64,000 nt of DNA from Neocallimastix lanati (nom. inval.) (lineage: Eukaryota; Neocallimastigomycota; Neocallimastigomycetes; Neocallimastigales; Neocallimastigaceae), in the NCBI GenBank assembly GCA_016946835.1, contig JACVTC010000060.1:972542-1036541 (forward strand), written 5' to 3'. Every line of letters starts with the position of its first letter. Within the stretch, counting starts at the first letter, position 1. Positions 21,103-31,936 of this stretch are shown one piece after another. The notes under the pieces were generated by a model. That model saw only the letters and a program-made list of their open reading frames with translations, was not told the DNA's origin and searched no databases. The translations under genes were made by a program, and so were the position numbers.

Positions 21103-22337
21103 GAATTAATCTTCTTAACTTCGGTAATATGATTATTATTATTATTGTTATTACTGAAGTTATTTTTTGATTTATTATAAAAGCTATTATTTCTGCTAAA
21201 GTTATTATTATCATTATTTTTATTTTTGTTATTATTATTAGAACGGGAATGTGTGTTTCTTTTAATATCGTTTTTATAACCTGAAAGTTGATTTATCTTA
21301 TTCTTAGCATCTTGAGAAGCTTCGATTAAAATACATTTAGTAGTTATTTCTTCTAACTTATCAGGAAATTTGTCCATCTTATTGATTTCTTCTTTAAATT
21401 TAGGGTGTAGACCATTATAGAAGAATAATACTAATGGCTCTTCTGTCCAACCTAAGTCAGTAGTTAATTTACGAAAAGAATCAATATAATCATTGATTTT
21501 TCCATAAGAATGTTTTATATTGATTAAATTGATCTTTTTTAATTTTTTGCTCACAAAGTCGGGGAATGCTTCCTTTAGTTCTTTCAAAAGTAGATTTAGA
21601 GAAATGGGAGATGTTCCTGCTGGATATTTATTTTGATACCAACTTCTCGCGGCTTCCCTTAATCTGGATTTAACGAAATTTATTTTTGACTCCTCAGGCC
21701 AAAACTTACAAGGATAGGTCTTAAATGTATCACCACAGAGTTGACAAAAGAGTTCTGTTTCCGATACATCTCCAGTAAATAACCCAGGATCAGGGACTTG
21801 AGGAACATTACCAGAAAAAGTAGTTCTCATGATAACATCGTGATCGTTATCATATCTAGTTGTAGTTGATGCATTATCATCAACACCAACTTGAGGATTT
21901 TGAATTGAAGCATCCGAAAATGAAGGAATAGGATTTCTAACATTATTTATTGAAGTAGATGCGTTAGAAGCGTCTCCTTTTTGAGAAAGTATTTGAAGCT
22001 CCTTTTTAAAATATAAAGTTGCATTTTTTAAAGAGTTTAAAGAAGATATTATATCAGCATGTGCACGATTATAAGAACCAAACTCCTTCATTATTTCTTC
22101 ATGATATCGTTGGAGATCTTCTTTAGAAACGAAGTTTTCATTTACACCTGAAACTATGTTAGAGCAAACTTCAGACGTTTCATTTCTCAACTGATCTACA
22201 CTTCCAGCTAAAGTTGCACAAGCTTGTGAAGCTTCCGTTCTTAATTGTTCAACCGAGTTTTCTTGATTTATATCCATCTCTTCTTCGTCAGACTTGTCAG
22301 AATAAACACTAGATTTCCTTAGACCAAATTTCGGCAT
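21093..22337 (-). CDS. gag: Gag of element I
   Basis: The frame opens at 22358 with TTG; the first ATG is at 22337 (MPKFGLRKSS), only about 35 nt from the LTR, and is chosen as start. The protein of about 414 aa has an acidic N-terminus, a predicted coiled-coil region (about 30-130), and a retrotransposon Gag domain with PDPGLFTGD, TYPCKFWPEESKINF and REAARSWYQNKY (about 185-330). The tail is Asn-rich and, unlike elements A and J, has no CCHC knuckle. It ends KKINSKN at the slippery site. The frame is intact even though pol is broken. Confidence 0.88.
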   Translation of the reverse strand: MPKFGLRKSSVYSDKSDEEEMDINQENSVEQLRTEASQACATLAGSVDQLRNETSEVCSNIVSGVNENFVSKEDLQRYHEEIMKEFGSYNRAHADIISSLNSLKNATLYFKKELQILSQKGDASNASTSINNVRNPIPSFSDASIQNPQVGVDDNASTTTRYDNDHDVIMRTTFSGNVPQVPDPGLFTGDVSETELFCQLCGDTFKTYPCKFWPEESKINFVKSRLREAARSWYQNKYPAGTSPISLNLLLKELKEAFPDFVSKKLKKINLINIKHSYGKINDYIDSFRKLTTDLGWTEEPLVLFFYNGLHPKFKEEINKMDKFPDKLEEITTKCILIEASQDAKNKINQLSGYKNDIKRNTHSRSNNNNKNKNNDNNNFSRNNSFYNKSKNNFSNNNNNNNHITEVKKINSKN

Positions 22338-22371
22338 TCCAAGGAAGTTATTAAACAACTGGTAAGATTAT

Positions 22372-22851
22372 TGTTAATATTATATTTGGTTTTAATATAA
22401 CTTGGTTGGAATGCTTTAAACTAATAACTTCTTTATAATAATTAAATTTTATTTTATCAGTGTTCTTATAGAATTTTATTATATTTTTATTTTATTATTT
22501 TATTTGATTTTATTTAATAATATTTTTTAATGAATGAAGTTATCAGATTATTAAAATATTAATAATTTTACGAAGATTATTTAAAACAATTAATTCACTA
22601 TTCTTTTATACATAAAAAATAAACAATAGTTTAAAAAGTTAGATAATAATAAATAAAAAATAAACAATTAATTATACTTTAAAAAGTATAAATTATATTC
22701 AACAATTTTATTATTGTTATTATTATTTAATAATAATAAATAATATATATTTATATTGAAAAAGGATTTTGAGGCGTACGATCATACTAAATAATGATTA
22801 ATTTATTACGGTAATGAGGCTTATATAGCTCATCGAGTTATATCCTTTACA
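22372..22851 (-). repeat. 5' LTR of element I
   Basis: 480 bp, TGTTAATATTATATTTGG to ATATCCTTTACA. No TGG-type PBS follows it in element orientation; the leader reads ATAATCTTACCAGTTG, so priming may differ from elements A and B. Confidence 0.9.
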
Positions 22852-22900
22852 ATACTACTTTTAGTAGAATTTCTAAATTAAGCTAATTGTTGCTTCTTTC
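22852..22900 (+). repeat. Array box, copy next to element I
   Basis: ATACTACTTTTAGTAG and the following 30 bp match the unoccupied box at 12966. The first five bases are the target duplication of element I. Without the later LTR-C insertion this box would lie about 65 nt upstream of tRNA-Trp 2. Confidence 0.8.
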
Positions 22901-22905
22901 TCTTT

Positions 22906-23782
22906 TGTAAGAATCTATAATTATTTGTTAGCAAATAATTATATTTTCTTAGTTAAGTTATTATAACTATAACTTTATTTAATTACATATAATATTTATT
23001 AAATTTATTTAATTTAATTTTAAATATTCATTAATTTAACAAAATTTATTTAATTAATTTTAAATAATATATTTACAATATGTTAAATTCTCTACTGTAA
23101 CTAATATATTTTGTATTGTATTTTATTCCGTATTTTACAATGTATTCTGTATTTTATAATGTATTCTGTATTTTATTAACTATTTAATTTTATATTTTTA
23201 ATATAAGGATAAATTATATGATCGAAATATCTTTTATTATTTTATTCTTTTATTTTCGATCATTAGATTGGAAAATCGGTTAATTAAGATTTTTTCCAAT
23301 TACTTTTTAGAAGTAATCGGTTTTACTTAATTAATGCGATGATCGATATGGATAGAATATCGATCGAAAACTTATCTAGGTTTTTCTATCTAATCTTTTC
23401 CTAGATAAGAGATTTGTTAAGATTAGAAAACCCTTTCTTATTTAACCTTATTTTCATAAAAAAATATAAATAAGGCTCTTGAGTTCTCTTTGAGAAATCA
23501 AGAGTTATTATTATAAAAAACATAGTTATAATAGTAACAATTTTATATTTTTAACTTTAATAAATTAATAAAAATATTTTATTCAAAAACATATTTTTAA
23601 AATCAATTTATACAAACAATTCTTCTCTTACTTTTTGTGTTATTATTATAATTAATTTTATAATAAACTCTACTCTAAAGGTAAAAAAATTTATTTTATT
23701 TTATTTTCTCAACTTAATGAATTAGTCGTTAAGTTGTAGTTAATAATTCTATTTTGAGTTAGTTCTTAATAGAATTATTACA
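22906..23782 (+). repeat. Solo LTR, family C, copy 1
   Basis: About 877 bp, TGTAAGAATC to AATTATTACA, similar to 30959-31930 and, inverted, to 29754-30482. Shared landmarks are an ATCGATATG...GATCGA segment and CTTATCTAG...TTTTTCTAGATAAG. It ends 16 nt upstream of tRNA-Trp 2. The flanks TCTTT / TTTTT are an imperfect duplication. Confidence 0.8.
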
Positions 23783-23798
23783 TTTTTTTTCAACTAAG

Positions 23799-23870
23799 GG
23801 AGGGTTGGCGCAACGGTAGCGCGTCCGCCTCCAGAGCGGAAGGTTGGGTGTTCGAATCACTCACTCTCCA
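23799..23870 (+). tRNA. tRNA-Trp (CCA), copy 2
   Basis: Identical over all 72 nt to copy 1. A T run follows at once. An LTR-C end lies 16 nt upstream. Confidence 0.96.
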
Positions 23871-25013
23871 TTTTTTTTTCTTTTTTTTAAATTTGACATT
23901 AGTTACTTCCATTAAAAGAAAAATAGTCTCAGAGGATTGCCCTAAATGTTGCTCATGCTTTGGTGTTAGTGTACCTAGTTTTTCTCACTGAATCTTTTAC
24001 CTGTAAAGAATTGGAAAATTGCTGAAATAAATCTTTACCTTTTCTAGATGATCTGAATTGTTTTGGTTTTATTAATAGTGAAGAATGAGTTAGTTTCTCT
24101 ATTTCTATCAGAGAAATTTGTCTGAGAATAAAAAAATTTTTTTAATAATAATAACTTTACATATGTAGCTTTCTTGGAATCTTAGAAAGGTATTATGATT
24201 CAGTCTTTATTTTACAACATTTTTAACGGAGTTGTTGTATCTTGGATATTTTGTGGTTTAAATATTTAATTTTTTTTTCTTTTCTTTTCTTATAAAGAAT
24301 TAAATTATAAAATCAAATATGATAATAAAAATTATTTAAAAATTAATTTTTAATCTTAAATCACATTAAATTATCTAAATTTTAAATAATTCATTTTCTT
24401 ACTAAAATTATAAATACTTTAAATTAATGTAAAAATATAAATAATTGTAAATATTTTTTTAATTATTTTTCGTTGTTAATAAATTATTAAATTATTAAAA
24501 TAATAAATAATAATTAAAATAAAATAAAATAAAATAAAATAGATAATTTACTCAAATAATAATTAATAAAGATTAATAATAAATAATTATTTAACATTAT
24601 AATTAAAAAGATATAAAATAAATAGCTTAAATAAATTTATAAATATTAGCAATAATTTAGGATAGTTTAGAATAGATTAATTCTTAAAATAAATTATTCT
24701 ATAAAATTATTATAATAAATAATTAGTAATTAATAAAACTTTTATTATAAACTTGGTTATAATAATTCTGTATATAATAAAATATAAAAATTGATAATAC
24801 ATTTAATGTGGAATTAAATAATTACTAATTTAGTAAATAAAAATAGTTTATAATTATAGATTAATTATTAAACTTAAATATTTATAATAATAATAAATGA
24901 TATCAATAAATAATAAATAATAATAAATAATAAATAATAATTAATTTTTGATAGGAAATTAACTGTTAAAGGACTTCAATTAAATTTATAAAGATTAGGT
25001 CGGAAATTTAACA
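23871..25013 (+). pseudogene. LINE 3' fragment and spacer behind tRNA-Trp 2
   Basis: The Cys-rich LINE tail is recognisable at about 23890-24090 but carries changes that break the frame. Both 3' hairpins are kept (around 24090-24120 and 24165-24190). The remainder is AT-rich spacer homologous to 11641-12965 but without the expanded AAAAT satellite. Confidence 0.55.
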
Positions 25014-25018
25014 ATACT

Positions 25019-25531
25019 TGTTAAGATTATATTTGGTTTTAATATAACTTGGTTGGAATGCTATAAACTAATAACTTCCTTATAATAATTAAATTTTATA
25101 TTATCTGTGTTCTTATAGAATTTTATTATATTTTTATTTTATTATTTTATTTGATTTTATTTAATAATATTTTTTAATGAATGAAGTTATCAGATTATTA
25201 AAATATTAATAATCTTACGAAGATTATTTAAAACAAGTTAATTCACTATTCTTTTATACATAAAAAATAAACAATTAAAAAGTTATATAATAATAAATAA
25301 AATAATAAACAATAGTTTAAAAAGTTAGATAATAATAAATAAAAAATAAACAATTAATTATAGTTTAAAAAGTATTAATTATATTCAACAATTTTATTAT
25401 TATTATTATTATTTAATAATAATAAATAATATATATTGTAAAAGGATTTTGAGGCGTATGATCATACTAAATAATGATTAATTTATTATGGTAATGAGGC
25501 TTATATAGCTCATCGAGTTATATCCTTTACA
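25019..25531 (-). repeat. Solo LTR of element I
   Basis: 513 bp, TGTTAAGATT to CCTTTACA, flanked by ATACT on both sides (25014-25018, 25532-25536). It occupies exactly the site that is empty at 12966 and filled by the full element at 16518. A box copy follows at 25532-25578, but no tRNA comes after it. Confidence 0.92.
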
Positions 25532-25788
25532 ATACTACTTTTAGTAGAATTTCTAAATTAAACTAATTGTTGCTTTTCTCTATTTTTTGACAAACGATTC
25601 TATTATCTTAATTTGAAGTTATTACTTCAAAAGTGATAATAGATGTATCAAGTTTGATTTAATATAAAATTTAATATAAATGAATTTGTTTTATTATTAT
25701 TAATAATTAAGTTATTATTATTCTAGCTTAACACTGAATTGTTATTAGTTTTTCAAAATTATACATTTCTTTTGTGTTTAGTATTAAT

Positions 25789-26035
25789 TTTTATTATTAT
25801 TTATTAATTTTTATTATTATTTATTAATTTTTATTATTATTTATTAATTTTTATTATTATTTATTAATTTTTATTATTATTTATTAATTTTTATTATTAT
25901 TTATTAATTTTTATTATTATTTATTAATTTTTATTATTATTTATTAATTTTTATTATTATTTATTAATTTTTATTATTATTTATTAATTTTTATTATTAT
26001 TTATTAATTTTTATTATTATTTATTAAAATAATAT
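25789..26035 (+). repeat. 20-bp tandem repeat
   Basis: About 12 nearly perfect copies of a 20-bp unit TTATTAATTTTTATTATTAT. No spacers separate them and there is no coding signal. Confidence 0.95.
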
Positions 26036-26498
26036 TTGGTTATTATTTTTTTTTTATTACATTTATAATATCAATGAGAAATTAATTTTATAAAATATTT
26101 ACAAGTATTTATATTTTTACAATAATTTAAAGTATTTACAAATTTTAATAATAAAACAATTAAGAATAATTATATTTATAAAAATAAACAAATAAACAAT
26201 AAATACAAGAATTATTATAAACAAAGAATTCAAAATAATAAAAAAAAAAGAGAAAATTGTTTACAAACTATTTACTTTTAATTAAAAAGAGAAATTAATT
26301 AACATTAGTATTTTATTATTTTAAAAATTAAAATAGAATTAAAGTATAATTTCGAGTTTTAGATTTTAATTAAAATAATTTTTTTTTATTATGATTTTAA
26401 TTTCAAATTTTAATTTATAAATTTGTTTCTGAATAGGTTAGATATTATTCAAGCTTTTATAATAATTTTATGTTTAAGAATTCCAATCTGTATCATTT
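26036..26498. other. AT-rich sequence, no gene seen
   Basis: Nothing recognisable except the last bases, which end in GTATCA. This is the same terminus as LTR A' and unit F, and it lies directly before the LTR-B insertion. Confidence 0.6.
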
Positions 26499-27009
26499 TG
26501 TTGAGGTTCATATTGTAAAAGGAGTGTGAACATTAAATAAATATATAAATTAACTAACTACTAAATTACGCTAAAAGAAATTATTACTACACATTAAAAT
26601 TTTATTTAAAGAATTATTATTAAAAATATTTATTATTTATAAATTATATAATTATTTTATTGTTAAAAATAACTTTATTAATATTAATATTTATTTTAAT
26701 AACAATATGGGAAACTTTTCAATTATTACTATTCCTAATTCATTTTTACTACTATTTCTAATACTTTTCTCAGAAAGTCCCCCTCATTAAAAAAATATGG
26801 ATTATATATATTTTTATATAATTTAATTACATTATTAAATCCAATCATATAAATTAATTAATTACATAAATTAATATTTAAAATTATAAAATATAATTAA
26901 TATGAAAATTATTAATATAGAATATAAGAAAATTATTAATAGTAAAGATTTATATAATTAATTATCAAGAATTTAATTAAAAATATCATTATTATTTCAT
27001 TCTTTATCA
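26499..27009 (-). repeat. Solo LTR, family B
   Basis: 511 bp, TGTTGAGGTTCATATTG to TTCTTTATCA, diverged from the two LTRs of element B. The flanking 4-bp duplication is ATTT (26495-26498, 27010-27013). Confidence 0.88.
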
Positions 27010-27354
27010 ATTTTTTGATAAATTTTAGAATTAATTTTATTAATTAAATAGTTAATAAAATACATGTAATAAAAAGAAAAAAAAAAAAAAAAGATAAAAA
27101 AAATAAACAAAACGAAAAAAAACACAAATAAAATAAAATAAAATAATAGTATAAAATATTCTAGTTTTATTTAATTAATATCTGTAAGACTTCACAAAAG
27201 CATTATTATACTGAAGTATAATAATTAATTTTGACTTCACAATGTAAATCATAATTTTAAGATACGAAATTATGATTTTCATTGGTTGAGCTAGCCCTGC
27301 GGCCTGTCTTACTATTTCTTCAGCATTGACGCTCTTGGTAGTAGTAGTACGATT

Positions 27355-28438
27355 CTATTTGAACCTATTGAACAAAGACCATTGCTGGCTAATAGCAATA
27401 GGTATAATCGATTGAAGAAGAGCCGCAGTAACCACCAAGAATGGAGTATCAGAATAAGCACCTGATTTCATCTGGCACTTAAATAGATCCTTCCATTCCC
27501 TTGTACTGTTATTAATACTTCAACCTCCAAGAAGGAAATTAAACACTTTTTCACACACACTAGAATCAACATACACATTATTTTCAATACTATTACTAAC
27601 ATTACTAATAATACTATTACCAATATTACTATAACTATTATTACTATTACTATTATTACTATTTCTATTATTACTATTACTATTATTACTATTACTATTA
27701 TTACTATTGCTATTATCATTATTACTATTAACAATATCATTTGTTAGGTTGCCACGGTTAAAAGCATTATATAAAAATAAAATTTTATTATTAACTTTAC
27801 TACGAATATGATTGAAAAATTGTCAATCAATTAATCAATGCCTTATCCATTGTTTATTACTTTTACAACAGGGACAAAAATTAGGACACATTTGATCTAT
27901 TATTTTTTCAGCTTTAGAAATTCTAGCATCTAATCTATATCCGCTTCGTGTTCTCAATAGCCAATAGAAACCATATGAAAGATAAGGATATTCATAACAA
28001 AGTTTTATAAAATTTGATGTTTCTTCGAATCTGTTTTTGTCATAAAATTCAGCTTTAATAGAATTGATTTTCATATCTCTTTTCCAATAAAAATCCTTGA
28101 TTTTATTATCGTTATTACCTCTTTTCTTTAGTTTACGTTTAAGAGTTCTACTTTCTTTCGTCCATGTATATTTTCTAGATTTTGGAATATTATTAACTAA
28201 AAAGGAAATAATACAATTCGAATCTTTCCATTTATCAAAACATTTAACTTGAGACAAAGCACAATTAGCTGACAATGGAGGAATATCTAAATCTTTTGAA
28301 ATAGAATATACATTAATAAAAGATTTGGCTTTTTGTAAACCTGCAATCCATCTTAATCCCTTATTAATTAATTTCTGAGTATTATTTGTTCTCGCTTTAT
28401 TTAAACCAAGTAAAGGTACAAAGTAAGAGATTTAAACA
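27355..28438 (-). pseudogene. Decayed LINE reverse transcriptase, C-terminal part
   Basis: Minus-strand reading gives ISYFVPLLGLNKARTN and INKGLRWIAGLQKAKS, then a clean piece (27835-28275) with IISFLVNNIPKSRKY, FYWLLRTRSGYRLDAR and CPNFCPCCKSNK. After a frameshift and an Asn/Ser-rich stretch it continues with NFLLGG, WKDLFKCQMKSGAYSD, TAALLQSIIPIAISQQW and a stop at 27355. This is the thumb and C-terminal zinc-finger region of a non-LTR retrotransposon, the same family as the fragments behind the tRNAs (CP-x-x-CPCC). Stops and frameshifts show it is dead. Its upstream part is interrupted by an LTR (28439-28869). Confidence 0.7.
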
Positions 28439-28869
28439 TGTATTTATATAAAATAATTAATCATTAAAATATTAATTATTAATATGAATATGTATTAATA
28501 TTAATATAAGTTTGATATTGATAATATAAAATAAGATAATAATATAAATATTTAATATATATAAAATATAAGAATCTAATATTGCTAAATATTATATTTT
28601 ATAATTAAAATATAATATATAAAGATTTTAATAATAAATTAATATAAAAATTAATTTAATATGACAATCACGTGTTTACATTATTTAATATATAATAATT
28701 TCAATATGTCAATAATATTTAGACAATTAGTTGGCCTAGACTATTTCCTAAATATTTTAATAAAGTTAATTTAATAATAATTATTATATTATTATTTATT
28801 AATATTGAAATTCAAATAACTGAATTATTGAAATTGAAATTGAATTAAAATTCAGTTATTTTCTTAACA
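28439..28869 (+). repeat. Solo LTR related to family D (LTR-E)
   Basis: Ends in TTCAGTTATTTTCTTAACA and shares the ACGTG, TTGGCCTAGA and terminal CAGTTATTT features with LTR-D, but is shorter and diverged. It splits the LINE remnant. Boundaries are approximate because no target duplication is evident. Confidence 0.5.
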
Positions 28870-28975
28870 ATATCTGGTGGAGATGCATGTTTTCTGGTAA
28901 TTCCAACCGATAATTCATTCATTTTGTTACGGTTTGTAACAATTTTTGGATTATAATATTTTAACACTTCAATGA
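28870..28975 (-). pseudogene. LINE coding fragment upstream of LTR-E
   Basis: Minus-strand frame reads IEVLKYYNPKIVTNRN and NELSVGITRKHASPPDI without a stop. Base composition is richer in GC than the surroundings. It is probably the continuation of the LINE RT at 27355-28438, separated by the inserted LTR. It is too short for a firm assignment. Confidence 0.45.
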
Positions 28976-29753
28976 ATTAAATAAATAAATAAATATTTGT
29001 TTTAAATAATTTTTATTAAAATTATTTCAATTAAAAAAATTAAAAAAAAATGCTTTATTAATTCCTATCTTCCTAAAAATTTATTTTAGAATTACATGTA
29101 TTTATATTTTTCTTTACATTTAAAATTTGTTAAGCCTATCTAAAATATTTTCTAAATATTTCTAACTAATTACTAAAATAATGTTTTAAATTGATTTTAA
29201 ATTATTAATATAATTATTATTTATTTCTAATAAATAATAGTTATATATTATTTAATTATAAAATATTTATTATTATTTAAAATTAATAATATATATAAAA
29301 GAAAAATATAAAATTTATACAGAATTTTTAAGTGTGGTTTAGTAAGTTTTTAGTATTTAAAAATTACCAAAAAAAAAATATGTTTAAATTATAAATATAA
29401 AATTTAGTAATTAATTGAATTGATTTTTAGAAATTATAATAAATAATATATTTTAGAAAATATAAAATATTAATAATATTGATATAACTATATAATTAAT
29501 ATTAATAATAAAGTGATATTGATAATATATTGATATTAATAAAATAATTGAATATTAATAATAATTTTTCATCTTTAATTTGATATTAATAATATATAAA
29601 AATTTAATAATAAAATATTAATAATAAAATTTAATCATAGAATATAGGAAAGTTCCAAAGTATTGAAGAATAAAATAATTTATTTAAGTGGTTAGGTAAG
29701 AAAATACAATTCTAACTAAAATAATAAGATTATTTGTTCATTCTTTATTATTC
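28976..29753. other. AT-rich sequence, no gene seen
   Basis: No ORF, repeat or RNA gene could be recognised. Confidence 0.6.
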
Positions 29754-30482
29754 TGTAATAATCTATTTATAATATACTAACTATAACTAGATTATTAATA
29801 TTTTAAGATATAAAAATTTATACTTAAAGTCTTTTTGTTTATATCAATATTTAGTGTTTATAATAAACTCTATATAAAGTTATATAGAGTTTATTATAAA
29901 CACTAAATATTGATATAAACAAAAAGACTTTATTTCTTTTAATTTATTATATAGCATTATATAATAATAACTCTAATTTCTTTAATCAAAGAAATTTGAG
30001 TTCTTTTATACTTTTTTATTTATAATTATTTTAATAGATGAAATTATTAAATAGATGTAATTATTAAATAAATAAAATAGATAAGATAAAGTTAACAAAT
30101 CAAATAAAGGTATCTAATCTTAACAAATTGATATTCAGGAAAAGATTAGTAGAAAAACCTGAATAACTTCGATTAATATTCTAATATATTAATCATCGTA
30201 TTAATTAATAAAAACCCAATCATAATAATATTAGGGAAAAAATTAATTAACCGATTACTAAAATTTTATAAATTATCAACTAATTGAAATAATAAAATAT
30301 AAATAATATTTTTAAGTAATTAATACCTTACAACAAATTTGTTTACATTATTTTTTAATATATTAATTTGGATAAATTAATATATTTTTTACATGTTAAT
30401 AAATATTGAAATATAAATGAAATATAAATTAATTAAATAAGAAGATAGATTATTTTATAAGAAATAAATCTATATTCTTACA
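29754..30482 (-). repeat. Solo LTR, family C, inverted, with internal palindrome
   Basis: TGTAATAATC to ATTCTTACA, reverse orientation to 30959-31930, with a perfect 5-bp duplication TATTC (29749-29753, 30483-30487). It contains a near-perfect cruciform-type palindrome (29825-29932) not seen in the other copies. Confidence 0.82.
29825..29932. repeat. Perfect palindrome, 53-bp arms with 2-bp centre
   Basis: The arms 29825-29877 and 29880-29932 are exact reverse complements around AG. The arm contains TTTTTGTTTATATCAATA. It could extrude as a cruciform or be a template-switch product. Confidence 0.93.
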
Positions 30483-30488
30483 TATTCT

Positions 30489-30957
30489 TGATACGATATT
30501 TTTATAATCGTATACTTTTATGGGACTAGCAATATTTTATTTGAGGAAAATTAATATATTCTAATAAAACAATTAATAATTTTAACACAATAATTATATT
30601 AAATAAAACTTAAATATTTTATTATTATTTATTTAATACTTTATTTATAATTATTTAAATTTTACATTAATTACATTTTTAACATTACTTTTATTATTTT
30701 ATTTTACTAATTATTACTAACTAAAAATCTCAATTAAGGCCTCTCTCTAAGACCTTTTATTTATATTTATTTTCTCTATCTCTAAAATATTATTATTATT
30801 TTTTTTTTAATAATTCTTATTTTAATTTATTTATTTTTAATTTTTTTTATTGTTTATTATTATTTTAAACTATATAATTTTTATTTTAACTTAAATTATA
30901 TTTTATTATTTTTCTAAATTTATTAATTTTTATATTTATTTATTCATCCCGTATCAT
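30489..30957 (-). repeat. Solo LTR, family A' (diverged from A)
   Basis: TGATACGATATTTTTATA to CATCCCGTATCA, collinear with LTR-A at its start (TACG-x-TATTTTTATA, then ATATATTCTAATAAAA) but clearly diverged. It lies 6 bp after one LTR-C and 1 bp before another. Confidence 0.7.
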
Positions 30958-30958
30958 T

Positions 30959-31930
30959 GTAAGAAATAATAATTATTTACTAATAAATAATTATTATTTC
31001 TTAGTCTTTTTAATTATTGATAATAATTATAAATTTATTTAAATTATAATTAATTCATACATTGAGATATTATTATCAAATTTATTATAATTGTAATTAT
31101 TCATACACTTAAATAATATTAGAAATTTTATTTAAATAATTATTATATGTACACTTATTAATATTATTAATTTTATTTAGTTATTCATTTAATTATCAAG
31201 TTAATGTAAACATTAGTTTTATTTATTTTTTACATTGTACATTTAAAAGAACAATTAATAAGTTTCTGTATTTTTTATAATTCTGTATTCTAGTTTAAAG
31301 ATAGTTTTATGTTAATAAGTTTAGATTAGATTTTAAAAATAATATTTAGAAAAATAGAATAATTTAGATCATTCCGGTTATTATTGATTTTTCCTTTTAT
31401 TTGATGATCTAAATTAAAATTTAGGAAATCGATATATTAAGGTTTTATCCAAATATAAAATAATATATTTGGTTTTACTTAATATATACGATGATCGATA
31501 TGAATAGAATATCGATCAAAAAACTTATCTAGTTTTTTCTTCTAATCTTTTTCTAGATAAGATATTTTTTAAGATTAGAAAACCCTTTTTATTTAACCTT
31601 ATTTCCATAAAAAAATATAAATAAGGCTCTTGATTTCCCTTTAAGAAATCAAGAGTTATTATTATAAAAATATAGTTATAATAATAGCAATTTTATATTT
31701 TAAACTTTAATAAATTAATAAAACATTTTATTCAAAAACATATTTTTTAAACCAAATTTATCCAAATATTCCTTCTTTTACTTTTTGTGTTGTTATTATA
31801 ATTAATTTTATAATAAACTCTTTTTTAGGTAAAATTTTTATTTTTATTTTATTTCTCAACTTAATGAATTAGTCATTAAGTTGAAGTTAATAATCATATT
31901 TAGTGATAGAACTTAGTATGATTATTACAA
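30959..31930 (+). repeat. Solo LTR, family C, copy 3
   Basis: 972 bp, TGTAAGAAATAATAA to GATTATTACA, with a perfect 5-bp duplication ATCAT (30954-30958, 31931-31935). The insertion used the last bases of LTR-A' as target. Confidence 0.88.
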
Positions 31931-31936
31931 TCATTT

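Larger units (their letters stand above)
16518..22851 (-). mobile_element. Chromovirus-type LTR retrotransposon I (degraded pol)
   Basis: A 6.3-kb minus-strand element with LTRs at 16518-17025 and 22372-22851 flanked by the 5-bp duplication ATACT (16513-16517 and 22852-22856). Internal order: gag, protease-RT, RNase H, integrase with a chromodomain-like tail. Pol carries one nonsense change and one frameshift. A PPT-like GGGGAGGACAT lies before the left LTR. A solo copy sits at the equivalent site of another array unit (25019-25531). Confidence 0.92.

Noticed and set aside
25789-26035. Regular 20-bp repeats resembling a CRISPR array
   Set aside because: The units are contiguous without unique spacers, AT-only, and the genome is eukaryotic.
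27468-27740. 90-codon Val/Ile-rich frame on the minus strand
   Set aside because: It is the wrong frame of a LINE Asn/Ser-rich stretch; the neighbouring frame gives recognisable LINE residues.
28875-28889. TGGTGGAGATGCATG after LTR-E as a primer binding site
   Set aside because: The minus strand here is coding-like LINE sequence, so the match to the A and B primer sites is probably chance.
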